From JACKNG01 sp050184115 (GTDB lineage Bacteria > Pseudomonadota > Gammaproteobacteria > Ga0077536), in the NCBI GenBank assembly GCA_050184115.1, contig JBFXAQ010000004.1, positions 316,972-380,971 on the forward strand: a DNA stretch of 64,000 nucleotides, read 5' to 3'. The notes beneath the pieces are model-generated. The model worked only from the letters and a program-made list of their open reading frames with translations, was not told the origin of the DNA and searched no databases. This document shows positions 15,644 through 24,246 of this stretch, piece by piece; the first letter of the stretch is position 1, and every line of letters starts with the position of its first letter. The translations under genes and the position numbers were made by a program.

Positions 15644-16846
15644 TCAGAACGGGTTCTGGGCCTTGAGACCGAGCATCACACGGCCGGTCTGTTCGCTGAT
15701 GCGGTCGACGTGGCCGTTGATGTGCAGCGGCATGGCCTGGAAGTCGCGGTAGCGGCGCTCGAAGTCCGTACCTTCGCGCAGGCCGTTGCCGCCGAGCACG
15801 CGCAAGGTCAGCTTCATCACCTCGTCGCACAGTTGCACCGCCTGCATGCCCGCGGTGGTCTGGCGGAAGTAGTCGGCCTCGCTCGGCATGACGCCCGCGG
15901 CGATGCGTGCATCGGTCTCGTGCATGGCGGCGTAGACGGTGTCGTGGGCAGCGTCGAGGAGCGCGCGGGCGCGGCCGAGGTTCACGTGGATGGTCGGGCG
16001 TTCGACCATCTTCGTGCCGTAGATGGCGATGCGATCGCGGATGCCGGCGGCGCATTCCTCGAGCGAGATGGCGGCGACGCCGGTCGCCATCGCGCCCAGC
16101 CAGACGACCGAGAGCGCCACCCAGTCCTCGCGGTAGCGTGGATGGACGACGGGCTTGGCCGGGTCGCGGAAGCCGACGCGGAAGAAGGGCTCGAGCGGCA
16201 CCACGGTGGCGCTCGGCACGGCGTGGTTGTCGTAGTAGATGTGATCGGTGGCCGAGGCGCGCACGCTCATCGCCTCCCAGGTCGGCTCGATGCGCACACT
16301 CGGCTGGCGCAGGTCGGCCATAGTGAAGCAGGGGGTCTCCCAGCCGTCCTGTTCGAAGGCGACGCCGGCCCACTCCGCGTAGCGCGCGCCCGAACCGAAG
16401 GCGGCGACGCCATTCAGGGTCGTCGTGCCATTGGTGGTGACGCCCTTGATCTGGGTCGACGCGCCGGCCGGGAAGCACACCCATTCATGGCCGGTGACGA
16501 TGCGGTGCAGGAAGTCGGCGTGATCGGGGCCGAGCAGGCCCGCGAAGTGGTGGAAGGTACAGAGGTGGTTCCACATGCACCAGGCGGTCGAGGTGCAGGC
16601 CTGGGCAATCGCGCGCAGTTCATCGGCGATGGCGACGATGGTCTCGTTCAGCCCGCCGATCTCGGGGCTGCCCGACAGGCGCATGACGTCGTTGGCCTTG
16701 AGCGCGGTGATCACTTGTGGGTCGACCGAACGCGTGGCGTCGGCCGTGGCCGCCTGCGCGGCGATGGCGTCGAGCAGTGGCGCGGCGTAACGCGCAGGTC
16801 CCCAGGTACGTCCGCTCGCGGACGGTGAGTAGGCGTCGGCTGACAT
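15644..16846 (-). CDS. Acyl-CoA dehydrogenase-fold flavoprotein, hydroxylase type
   Basis: A 400-residue protein with the acyl-CoA dehydrogenase fold. The C-terminal half (WLGAMATGVAAISLEECAAGIRDR ... ATG-type dimer helices, then LRVLGGNGLREGTDFERRYRDFQAMPLHINGH) fits the Acyl-CoA_dh_2 subgroup, which contains flavin-dependent monooxygenases such as HsaA and other two-component hydroxylases rather than true dehydrogenases. TSTAWCMWNHLCTFHHFAGLL matches that subgroup too. A reductase partner would be needed and none is adjacent. The ATG at 16846 precedes the first conserved segment. True dehydrogenase activity remains possible. Confidence 0.75.
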   Translation of the reverse strand: MSADAYSPSASGRTWGPARYAAPLLDAIAAQAATADATRSVDPQVITALKANDVMRLSGSPEIGGLNETIVAIADELRAIAQACTSTAWCMWNHLCTFHHFAGLLGPDHADFLHRIVTGHEWVCFPAGASTQIKGVTTNGTTTLNGVAAFGSGARYAEWAGVAFEQDGWETPCFTMADLRQPSVRIEPTWEAMSVRASATDHIYYDNHAVPSATVVPLEPFFRVGFRDPAKPVVHPRYREDWVALSVVWLGAMATGVAAISLEECAAGIRDRIAIYGTKMVERPTIHVNLGRARALLDAAHDTVYAAMHETDARIAAGVMPSEADYFRQTTAGMQAVQLCDEVMKLTLRVLGGNGLREGTDFERRYRDFQAMPLHINGHVDRISEQTGRVMLGLKAQNPF

Positions 16847-17235
16847 CGTGTTGCGTGCTCCCCTGTCGAAATCGGCCGTTGCCGGCGCGGAGCCGATTAT
16901 AGGCTGTCGGTCAGGCCGTATTTCTCGCACGTCTCGTGCCGCGGCGGCCCCCGCGACCCACGTTCCGGCATGCCGTTGTCGCCAGCGGGCCAGCGCGATC
17001 CGCCTGGGAGATTCCGAACGAATGGCTACGCCGTTCGCTGATTGCCTTGCAGGTCGCCCTCCGCTGCTCGTTCATCGGCCATGAACTGCGCTTGCCGGGC
17101 CGCGCGCGCCTTGTCCCGGGCATGCCCCCTCGCTGGTTCAGGACTTCCTTCGGTGACGGCTCGACGCCTTCGCGACGCACAGCCGCGACAAATCCGGGCT
17201 AGACTCGACCTCCCTTGCTGCCCGGGGAGGTGCAC
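16847..17235. other. Intergenic stretch between divergent acyl-CoA dehydrogenase-family genes
   Basis: About 390 bases. Open frames exist on both strands but are Arg/Pro-rich and start without ribosome sites, so I do not call a gene. The two divergent promoters must lie here. No repeat or tRNA found. Confidence 0.4.
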
Positions 17236-18432
17236 GTGGACCTGTCGTTCGGACCCCGTTACGAGACCTTTCGCCACGAGCTGCGCGCATTCATCGCGGC
17301 GCACCGCGACGACGCGCCGCGCGTGACCGAGTCGCGCGTGCTGAACCCGCGCGATCCGCAGCTGCTCGCCTGGCAGCGCCTGCTGGTCGAGCACGGCTAT
17401 GCCGGGCGCACCATCCCGCGCGAGTACGGCGGCTACGGTGCCGAACCGGACATGCTGGAAGCGCGCATCATCGCCGAGGAGTTCGCCGTGGCCGGCGTCT
17501 CTCCCGGTATCTCGGGGCAGGGCATCATGATGCTGATCCCGACCCTGCTCGAATTCGGCACCGAGGAACAGCGCCAGTGCTTCATCGCACCGACACTCCG
17601 CGGTGAACTCGTGTGGTGCCAGGGCTACTCCGAGCCCAATGCCGGCAGCGACCTCGCGAGCCTCAAGACCCGCGCCGTGCTCGACGGCGACGAGTGGGTG
17701 ATCAACGGCCAGAAGATCTGGACCTCCACCGCGCACCTCGCCGACTGGATGTTCTGCCTCGTGCGCACCGAACCGGAGGCGCCCAAGCACAAGGGCATCA
17801 GCTTCCTGCTCCTGCCGATGTCGAGCCCCGGGCTCGAGGTGCGCCCACTCAGAACCATGACGGGCGACGCGAGTTTCAACGAGGTGTTCTTTACCGACGT
17901 GCGCATCCCGGCCGACTCCATGGTCGCCGGGCGCGGCGACGGCTGGCGCGTCGCCAACAGCCTGCTCGGCCACGAGCGCGGCATGCTCGGCAATCCGAAC
18001 GTGACGCTCGCGCGTTTCAATGCGCTGGTCGAACTGCTGAAGCGCGAGACCGTCGACGGTCGTCCATTGATCGAGTCCCCGGCCCTGCGCGAGCGGTTGA
18101 TGCGCCTGCAGGGCCGCATGCTGGCCTTGCGCGCGAACGATCTGCGCGTGCTGTCGGCGCGCCTCAACGGCGCGAACGCGGCGCTCGCGGCGATGGTCGT
18201 CAAGCTCGAAGGCACGGAACTACGCCACGAGCTCGAGCGGCTCGCCATCGACGCGCTCGGTGAACTCGGCGTGCTCTACCGCGGCAGTCCGCGCTTACGC
18301 GAGGACGGCCTGTGGCAGCAGCACTACATGTATTTCCTCGGCCTCATCATCGGCGGCGGCACGTCGCAGATCCAGAAGAACATCATCGCCGAGCGCGGTC
18401 TCGGCATGCCGCGTGAACCGGGCTTGAAGTGA
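17236..18432 (+). CDS. Acyl-CoA dehydrogenase, large subunit-like
   Basis: A 398-residue acyl-CoA dehydrogenase. The GTG at 17236 follows GGGGAGG at correct spacing and gives VDLSFGPRYETFRHELRAF; the upstream TTG at 17215 is less likely. FAD-binding segments are CQGYSEPNAGSDLASLKTRA and WVINGQKIWTSTAHLADW; the C-terminus has IIGGGTSQIQKNIIAERGLGMPRE. The usual catalytic Glu position before GT in this segment is Gly, as in many subunits of heteromeric enzymes. It is four bases from the next dehydrogenase gene. Such adjacent pairs form alpha2-beta2 dehydrogenases in steroid side-chain degradation, which is the likely arrangement here. Confidence 0.87.
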   Translation: MDLSFGPRYETFRHELRAFIAAHRDDAPRVTESRVLNPRDPQLLAWQRLLVEHGYAGRTIPREYGGYGAEPDMLEARIIAEEFAVAGVSPGISGQGIMMLIPTLLEFGTEEQRQCFIAPTLRGELVWCQGYSEPNAGSDLASLKTRAVLDGDEWVINGQKIWTSTAHLADWMFCLVRTEPEAPKHKGISFLLLPMSSPGLEVRPLRTMTGDASFNEVFFTDVRIPADSMVAGRGDGWRVANSLLGHERGMLGNPNVTLARFNALVELLKRETVDGRPLIESPALRERLMRLQGRMLALRANDLRVLSARLNGANAALAAMVVKLEGTELRHELERLAIDALGELGVLYRGSPRLREDGLWQQHYMYFLGLIIGGGTSQIQKNIIAERGLGMPREPGLK

Positions 18433-18436
18433 GGGC

Positions 18437-19525
18437 ATGACGATGGATTTCGGACTCTCATCCGACCAGGTGCTGATGCAGGACACCTTGGCGCGTCTGC
18501 TCGACGACGTCGCCCCGCTCGAGCGCGTGCGTGCCTGTGCCGACGACGATGGCGATGCGGGCAGGGACATCTGGCAGGCGCTCTGCGAGATCGGCGTAGC
18601 GGGGCTCGTCATCGATGAGCGTCATGGCGGCTCCGGACTGGGCATGCTCGACGCCGCGCTGGTTGCGCAGACGCTCGGCGCGCACGTGACGCCGGCGCCG
18701 TTCATTGCCAGCGCGGTGCTCGCGCCGCTCGCCCTGCGCCTCGCCGGCAGCAACGAGCAGCAGGCCGCGTGGCTGCCGCGCCTCGCGCAGGGCGAGGTCA
18801 CCGTCGGCCTCGCGCTGGCCGAGCACACCGGCGCGCGCGAGGACGCCGGGGTAACCGCGCGCGACGGTCGCCTCGCCGGTCGCGCGCTGTTCGTGCAGGA
18901 CATCGGCGCCGACGCCTACCTCGTCGCCGCGCGCGACCGCTCGCTGCATCTCGTCAGGGCGGATGCGGCCGGGCTGACCCGCACGCCGCTGGTCACCGTC
19001 GACCGCACGCGGCGCTGGGGCGAACTCGCATTCGCGGACGTCGCGGCCGAAGCGCTCGCCCAGGGCGACGCGGCCAGCACGCTCGCCGCGCTCATCGACG
19101 TCGGTCGGGTGATGACGGCCGCCGACACCCTGGGCGCTGCGCAGTACATGCTCGATGCGGCCGTCGCCTACGCCGGCCAACGCGAGCAGTTCGGGCGGGT
19201 CATCGCGTCCTTCCAGGCCGTCAAGCACCTGTGTGCCGAGATGGCCGCCGCGCTCGAACCTTGCCAGGCGCTGGTGTGGTACGCGGCGCACGCGCTCGAT
19301 GCCTTGCCCGGCGAAGCTCATCTCTACGCCTGCCACGCCAAGGCGCATCTCGCCGAAGTCGGCACGCAGGTGGCCAAGACCGCGACCGAGGTCCACGGCG
19401 GCATGGGATTCACCGATCTGCTCGGCCTGCACTACTGGTTCAAGCGCATCGGCGTGAACCGGCAGAGCTTCGGCGGCCCGGAGCGGGCGCGCGAGGATGC
19501 GGCGCGGGCGCAGGGCCTCGCGTAG
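18437..19525 (+). CDS. Acyl-CoA dehydrogenase, small subunit-like
   Basis: A 362-residue partner of the preceding gene, starting 4 bases after its stop with GAGG before the ATG. Segments: MDFGLSSDQVLMQDTLARLL, VTVGLALAEHTGAREDAGVTARDGRLAGRALFVQD (a divergent FAD/substrate region) and YAGQREQFGRVIASFQAVKHLCAEM, ending KTATEVHGGMGFTDLLGLHYWFKRIGVNRQSFGG. Weakly conserved N-terminal substrate segments are typical of the second subunit of paired steroid-type acyl-CoA dehydrogenases. Function alone without the partner seems unlikely. Confidence 0.85.
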   Translation: MTMDFGLSSDQVLMQDTLARLLDDVAPLERVRACADDDGDAGRDIWQALCEIGVAGLVIDERHGGSGLGMLDAALVAQTLGAHVTPAPFIASAVLAPLALRLAGSNEQQAAWLPRLAQGEVTVGLALAEHTGAREDAGVTARDGRLAGRALFVQDIGADAYLVAARDRSLHLVRADAAGLTRTPLVTVDRTRRWGELAFADVAAEALAQGDAASTLAALIDVGRVMTAADTLGAAQYMLDAAVAYAGQREQFGRVIASFQAVKHLCAEMAAALEPCQALVWYAAHALDALPGEAHLYACHAKAHLAEVGTQVAKTATEVHGGMGFTDLLGLHYWFKRIGVNRQSFGGPERAREDAARAQGLA

Positions 19526-19567
19526 TCAGCGCAACGTGGCGGCGGGCGCCGCTTGCTGTGGCGCGCG

Positions 19568-19831
19568 TCAGCCCATATAGCCGCAGGCGCCGCCGCCGCA
19601 GCACGGATTGGGGTTGCCGCAGGCCGGCGCGACGCCGCTGCCGAGATGTTCGCTGCGGACCACGCCGCCCGTGCCGAGGACCTTCTCCACCGGCGCGTCC
19701 GGCGGCGTACCGGCAGCGTCGACGCCGGCCAGGGCGGCCAGTTCGGACCAGGTGGCGACGCGGTGGCTCATGGCGTGGCGCACTTCGAGCGTGCGGCCAT
19801 TGTGGTGACAGACGTAGTCGTAGGTCGGCAT
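19568..19831 (-). CDS. FmdB-like zinc-ribbon protein
   Basis: An 87-residue protein starting MPTYDYVC, the typical opening of FmdB-type regulatory zinc ribbons, with further Cys in the C-terminal PACGNPNPCCGGGACGYMG. The central part HAMSHRVATWSELAALAG is shared with a subgroup of unknown role. The usual second CxxC of the N-terminal ribbon is not intact: His-His follows the first Cys, so any metal site is probably completed by the C-terminal cysteines. Convergent with the dehydrogenase pair. Confidence 0.68.
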   Translation of the reverse strand: MPTYDYVCHHNGRTLEVRHAMSHRVATWSELAALAGVDAAGTPPDAPVEKVLGTGGVVRSEHLGSGVAPACGNPNPCCGGGACGYMG

Positions 19832-19918
19832 GGCAATGACGGTTGTGATTGACCGGCGCCGATTGTAGCGCCGGCGGCGCAGCCGCCAAGTACGGGATGC
19901 TACGGATGGCGCGCGGGA

Positions 19919-20767
19919 TCAGGCGTCCCCGCGCAACTGGCGGGCGAGGGTCCCCAACGCGTCGATGCCGCGCAGCAGGCCGCGCTGATCGTCGCCACGC
20001 AGGATGAATACGAGGACGTCGTAGCCGGCGGCCACCGCCTGCATGGCCTGCTGCGGATCCGTCGGCGCATCCATCAAGGCGAGTGTCACCGTCGCGCGCG
20101 CCCGGCCGTGTTCGTCGCAGGCGCGGGCGAGGTCGGCGTGCGGGTCACCGGGATAGACGTCCGGTCGCACCAGCCAGCCGTCGGCCCAGGCCGCGACGCG
20201 GCCCGGCACCGCGCGCGAGTTGGAGCCGATCCAGATTGGTGGGCCACCGGGCTGCCGGGTGGGGAAGGCCGGGCAGGGACTGGGCAGCGTGACGAGTTCG
20301 CCGCGATAGACGGGTGCCGCCTCGCACCACATCGCGCGCATGGCGGCGACGCGTTCGCGCACCAGCGGCCAGCGTTCGGGGAAGCGACTGCCGTGGTGGG
20401 CCATGGCCTCGCGGATGAAGCCGCCGGCGACACCCAGGACCAGGCGCCCATCCGCGAGGTGGTCGAGCGAGGCCACCGTGCGCGCCGTGACGAGCGGTTC
20501 GCGCTGGGTGAGCAGGCTCACGCTGGTGCCGAGGCGAAGGCGTGTCGTCACCGCGGCACAGGCCGCGAGGGTGACGAAGGGATCGTAGAAGCGCGCCAGC
20601 AGGCGCATGTCGCCGCGAAACTTGTCGGGCGCGCGGCGCGTGAGCGGGACGTGGCTGTTCTCGGGCAGGAACAGGGCATCGAGCCCCGCGGCCTCCGCCG
20701 CGGCGGCGAGGCGCGGCGGCGCGTCGTCGTGGGGATGGCCGGCGAGGCAGACGGCAAAGGCGGTCAT
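19919..20767 (-). CDS. LLM class oxidoreductase (luciferase-like, F420/FMN type)
   Basis: A 282-residue TIM-barrel protein of the bacterial luciferase-like family. Key segments are AGLDALFLPENSHVPLTRR, LAACAAVTTRLRLGTSVSLLTQREPLVTARTVASLDHLADGRLVLGVAGGF and GPPIWIGSNS. The pattern is that of the TIGR03619-type subgroup assigned to F420-dependent enzymes; whether this organism makes F420 is unknown and FMN is possible. A paralogue of the same subgroup is at 44053 (shared PENSHVP / PEHSHIP and SLDHLADGRL / SLDMISGGRF). No operon partner. Confidence 0.82.
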   Translation of the reverse strand: MTAFAVCLAGHPHDDAPPRLAAAAEAAGLDALFLPENSHVPLTRRAPDKFRGDMRLLARFYDPFVTLAACAAVTTRLRLGTSVSLLTQREPLVTARTVASLDHLADGRLVLGVAGGFIREAMAHHGSRFPERWPLVRERVAAMRAMWCEAAPVYRGELVTLPSPCPAFPTRQPGGPPIWIGSNSRAVPGRVAAWADGWLVRPDVYPGDPHADLARACDEHGRARATVTLALMDAPTDPQQAMQAVAAGYDVLVFILRGDDQRGLLRGIDALGTLARQLRGDA

Positions 20768-20790
20768 TTCCCGATTCTAGCGAGGTGCCC

Positions 20791-20858
20791 GGGGTCTGAC
20801 CCCAAGAGACAAGCCGTTGATTGGAGGGGGGCGGGCTCTCCCAGCGGGGTCTGACCCC
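20791..20858. repeat. REP-like pair, GGGGTCTGACCCC family
   Basis: GGGGTCTGACCCC at 20791-20803 followed by AAGAGACAAGCCGTTGATT, and a second copy at 20846-20858 in the same orientation, then a GTCGACCCCGCAGC partial. Located between divergent genes (LLM and deacetylase). Confidence 0.75.
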
Positions 20859-20978
20859 GCAGCGTCGACCCCGCAGCGTCCGTCGCCGTGCAGCACCGGC
20901 GTGACCATGCGATGCTTGCGCGCGGCGCGTGGCCGGGGTGGTGACGTGTCGTCGTCCGTCAGTCACGAGGAATCCCGC

Positions 20979-22094
20979 ATGAGCACCCGTACCGCCTTCT
21001 TCCACGACGAACGCTGCCTGTGGCACAGCACCGCCGGGCTCTTCGCCCTGGTTGCACCGGTTGGTGGCTGGGTGCAGCCGCCGGCCGGTGCGGGGCTCGC
21101 CGAGTCGCCGGAGTCGAAACGCCGCGCGGTGTCGCTGTTGCAGGTCTCGGGCCTGGCCGAAAAGGTCGATTTCCGCTCCGCGCCGCTGGCCGACGAGGAG
21201 GACCTGCTGCGCGTGCACCCGGCTGCGTATCTCGAGAAGTTCAAAGCCCTGTCCGATGCCGGTGGTGGCGAACTCGGGCCGTTCGCGCCGTTCGGGCCGG
21301 GCAGCTACGAGATCGCCAAGGTCTCGGCCGGGCTCGCCATCACCGCCGTCGATACCGTCGTGGCGGGCACCTACCGCAATGCCTATTCGATGTCGCGCCC
21401 GCCCAGCCACCACTGCCTGCCCGATCAGCCGATGGGTTTCTGCCTGCTCGCCAACATCTCGATTGCCATCGAGGCGGCCAAGGCCAGGCACGGCGTCGAG
21501 CGCGTGGTCGTGCTCGACTGGGACGTGCACCACGGCAACGGCACGCAGGCCGTTTTCTACGAGCGCGACGACGTCTTCACCATCTCGCTGCACCAGGAGA
21601 ACTGCTTCCCACCCGGCTACTCCGGCGCCGAAGAACGCGGCCGGGGCAAGGGCGAGGGCTTCAACATGAACATCCCGCTGCTGCCGGGCGGCGGCGATGC
21701 CGGCCACCGCTACGCCATGCAGCGCATGGTGATCCCGGCCATCGAGCGCTACCGGCCCGACCTCATCGTCATCGCGTCCGGCTACGACGCCAACGGCGTC
21801 GACCCGCTCGCGCGCATGCTGCTGCACAGCGAGTCGTTCCGCTGGCTGACGCACGAGGTCATGGCGCTCGCCGACAAGCACTGCGACGGCCGCCTGGTGG
21901 TCGTCCACGAGGGTGGCTACGCCGAGTCCTACGTGCCGTTCTGCGTGCACGCCGTGGTCGAGGCCATGAGCGGCGAGCGCACCGACGTCGTCGACCCCAT
22001 GCTCGAGATGTTCCAGGCCTGGCAGCCCAACGCGCGCTTCGAGGCGCTGCAGCGCGAGATGATCGACGAGATGGCGGCGCTGCACGGGCTGTAG
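20979..22094 (+). CDS. Class II histone deacetylase-like amidohydrolase
   Basis: A 371-residue protein of the arginase/deacetylase superfamily. The active-site His pair is at PPSHH (144-145), and the zinc site begins with D-W-D-V-H-H-G-N-G-T (Asp182, His184), with a second Asp in IASGYDANGVDP. VVVHEGGYAESYVPFC is the closing loop with the transition-state Tyr. Bacterial members remove acetyl groups from polyamines, lysines or small N-acetyl compounds such as acetoin-pathway intermediates. The ATG at 20979 was chosen because the conserved TAFFHDERCLWH follows. It converges on the AraC regulator. Confidence 0.87.
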   Translation: MSTRTAFFHDERCLWHSTAGLFALVAPVGGWVQPPAGAGLAESPESKRRAVSLLQVSGLAEKVDFRSAPLADEEDLLRVHPAAYLEKFKALSDAGGGELGPFAPFGPGSYEIAKVSAGLAITAVDTVVAGTYRNAYSMSRPPSHHCLPDQPMGFCLLANISIAIEAAKARHGVERVVVLDWDVHHGNGTQAVFYERDDVFTISLHQENCFPPGYSGAEERGRGKGEGFNMNIPLLPGGGDAGHRYAMQRMVIPAIERYRPDLIVIASGYDANGVDPLARMLLHSESFRWLTHEVMALADKHCDGRLVVVHEGGYAESYVPFCVHAVVEAMSGERTDVVDPMLEMFQAWQPNARFEALQREMIDEMAALHGL

Positions 22095-22133
22095 CGATTC
22101 CGCGCGGAACAGCCGCGCGACTTGTTTCGCCCG

Positions 22134-23099
22134 TTAGTTCGCGACGCCTCTGATCTGTCGCGGGCTGGCGTCGAACTGCTGGCGAAATACGCGACTGAAG
22201 TGCGAGACGCTGTTGAAACCCCAGTCGTGTGCGATCTCCGTGATGGGTTTCGTGCGCTTGACCGGGTTGACGAGGTCGGCGCGAGCGCCTTGCAGTCGCT
22301 GCGTCAGGATCAGGCGTCCCACGGTCTCGCCCTCGGATTCGAACAACTTGTTCATGTAGCGCTGGGAGATGCCCAGCGCACTGGCAACCCGGCGTGCGCT
22401 CAGCTCTGGGTCGCGCAGGTTCTCCCAGACGTAGCGGCGAATGCGTTCGACCTGGTAGGTCCGCGCATCCAACAGGTGATGCCCTGCTCGATCGAGTATC
22501 GCCGAGGCAAGGATGTTCAAGGCGCCGAGAACGAGCCCGCCCAACTGGCGCGCTTCGGCGGACGAGAGACCGTCGCGGTGCTCCGCGACGCTCTTCACGA
22601 GGTTCCAGACCACCGCGCTCACCCCGGTGTCCCCGGACATGGGGATGCCAACGAGGCGTTCCGAGGACAGCAGTTCGTGGCCCAGCAGCTGCGCGGGAAT
22701 GCTGATCACCCAGACCTTCATGGCGCCGGAGAACGACAAATCGAATGGTCGGGTGCTGCGCAGGACGAAGATGTCCCCCGCTCGCGGGCGGGCGCACGTC
22801 TCGCCCTGTCGGACCTCGCACTCGCCGTATTCGTGGAGCGTGACGAAGGTGCGCGGCGTCTCGCCGTGGACGAGGTGTTTCGCCGCACGCTTCACCGAAT
22901 GTGCCGTGCCCTGGATCTCCAGCAGCTCTACATCACCGAGAGCGTACCTGGCAAAGTTACCGTTGAAGCGTGCGGGGTCGGGCGCAAGGAAATCGAAGTG
23001 CACGAACACCGAGTCGATCAAGGTCCGCCATTCGCTCAGACCCAGGCTCTGATAGTGCTCCGGTGCTGCTTGCGTCGCCTCCGGCTCGCGACTGGCCAC
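22134..23099 (-). CDS. AraC-family transcriptional regulator
   Basis: A 321-residue regulator: an N-terminal AraC-binding-like beta domain (residues about 20-190, with CARPRAGDIFVLRSTRPFDLSF) and a C-terminal double helix-turn-helix (about 215-320: RIRRYVWENLRDPELSARRVASALGISQRYMNKLFESEG and ITEIAHDWGFNSVSHFSRVFRQQFDASPRQIR). The GTG at 23099 is used because GGAGGGG lies upstream and the N-terminal domain follows; the longer frame is Arg-rich. It lies on the same strand 112 bases downstream of the metallo-beta-lactamase-fold gene and probably controls neighbouring catabolic genes. Effector unknown. Confidence 0.88.
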   Translation of the reverse strand: MASREPEATQAAPEHYQSLGLSEWRTLIDSVFVHFDFLAPDPARFNGNFARYALGDVELLEIQGTAHSVKRAAKHLVHGETPRTFVTLHEYGECEVRQGETCARPRAGDIFVLRSTRPFDLSFSGAMKVWVISIPAQLLGHELLSSERLVGIPMSGDTGVSAVVWNLVKSVAEHRDGLSSAEARQLGGLVLGALNILASAILDRAGHHLLDARTYQVERIRRYVWENLRDPELSARRVASALGISQRYMNKLFESEGETVGRLILTQRLQGARADLVNPVKRTKPITEIAHDWGFNSVSHFSRVFRQQFDASPRQIRGVAN

Positions 23100-23211
23100 G
23101 GTGACTGCCCCTCCCTCCGACTGCGACGCGGCCTCGAATCCGCACGATAGCGCGTGGCAGATTCTGAGGTTCGCGGGCGGCGGGCGCAATGCGTGGCGGG
23201 ACGTGCTCGGC

Positions 23212-24138
23212 TCAGTATTCGACCGCCATTTCGCGCAGCGACGGTGGCCACTCACCTTCCCAGACCCAGCGGTCGCGCAGGATTTTCGCGCTGTACTCGA
23301 GCGCGAACGGCAAGCTTGCATCGGGGTAGTGTTCGCGCATGGTGGCCATCAGCTCCGCCGAGTTCCCGGATGCACCGAGCGCCGCGATGAAGCGCTTGAT
23401 GTACTGGCGCGTGTAGTCGATCGACGCCGGCGAAAGGTGGTCCGCCGAGGGCGCATGACCGGGAACCACGACCGCGGGCTCCAGCGCGGCGAGGATGTCG
23501 AGTGCATCGAGCCAGGCCTGGCGCAGCGCGGGCGTCTTGCCGTCCGACAGCCAGGCATGGGCGTGGTCGAAGACGAAATCGGATGCGACGAGGGTCTTGA
23601 TCGAAGGTATCCAGACCGCGCTCGAATTGGCCGCATCGCCCTGGAACGGACCGAGGATCTCGAGTCGTTGGCCTTCGAGCATGATCACGGGTTCCGCGAG
23701 GCTTTCGACGGCGACCTTGGACTTCGCGCCGTTCGTGCCGAGAACCTTCTTGCCCCAATACTCCAGCTTGAAGTCGAAGGCTTCGTTGACGTCTTTCGCG
23801 CTCGCCGGCAAGGACACCACGCGAGCTTCGGGGAAGGCGGCCGTGATGATCGGCAAGCCCATGAAATGGTCGGGGTGCAGGTGGGTGATGTAGATGTGTG
23901 TCAGGCGTCGCCCGGTCTCGAGGATCTCGGCCGCGAGGCGATGCGCGTTCGACAAGGTGAACTGCGCGTCGACGAGCACGGCATCCTTCTCGCCGTAGAT
24001 GATGGTGGACGACACGCCGAGCCCCATGTGGTCCTCCTTCGACATGAAGACCTTGATTTGCAACGGGGCCGGCGCCTCACCGCGGGCAATGCCGGGGCAG
24101 GCCACGCACAGCGTGAGCAGGATGAGCAGGAGTTTCAT
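23212..24138 (-). CDS. Secreted metallo-beta-lactamase-fold hydrolase
   Basis: A 308-residue protein with a signal peptide (KLLLILLTLCVACPGIARG). The zinc motif HLHPDH lies near residue 95, followed by ASDFVFDHAHAW with the bridging Asp and VVPGHAPSADH with the last His ligand. GVSSTIIYGEKDAVLVDAQFTLSNAHRLAAEI is the fold's opening. The family hydrolyses diverse esters, lactones or thioesters; this extracytoplasmic subgroup has no fixed substrate. True beta-lactamase activity is unlikely on pattern alone. Followed by the AraC gene on the same strand. Confidence 0.83.
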   Translation of the reverse strand: MKLLLILLTLCVACPGIARGEAPAPLQIKVFMSKEDHMGLGVSSTIIYGEKDAVLVDAQFTLSNAHRLAAEILETGRRLTHIYITHLHPDHFMGLPIITAAFPEARVVSLPASAKDVNEAFDFKLEYWGKKVLGTNGAKSKVAVESLAEPVIMLEGQRLEILGPFQGDAANSSAVWIPSIKTLVASDFVFDHAHAWLSDGKTPALRQAWLDALDILAALEPAVVVPGHAPSADHLSPASIDYTRQYIKRFIAALGASGNSAELMATMREHYPDASLPFALEYSAKILRDRWVWEGEWPPSLREMAVEY

Positions 24139-24246
24139 ATGGGTGACCTCTGATTCGTGCCAAGGAGTTCTTGCCGGGGTTGCGGGCCTGGCCACGGCCG
24201 CGGCGATCGGGGTGGATGCAGGACGCCGAGCGTTTCGCTCACCGCC

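Noticed and set aside
16911..17202. Small open frames on both strands (about 88-89 codons) upstream of the dehydrogenase pair
   Set aside because: Arg/Pro/Ser-rich, no ribosome site, mutually overlapping. The REGVEPSP-like text made me check for a tRNA gene, but no T-loop or acceptor stem was found.
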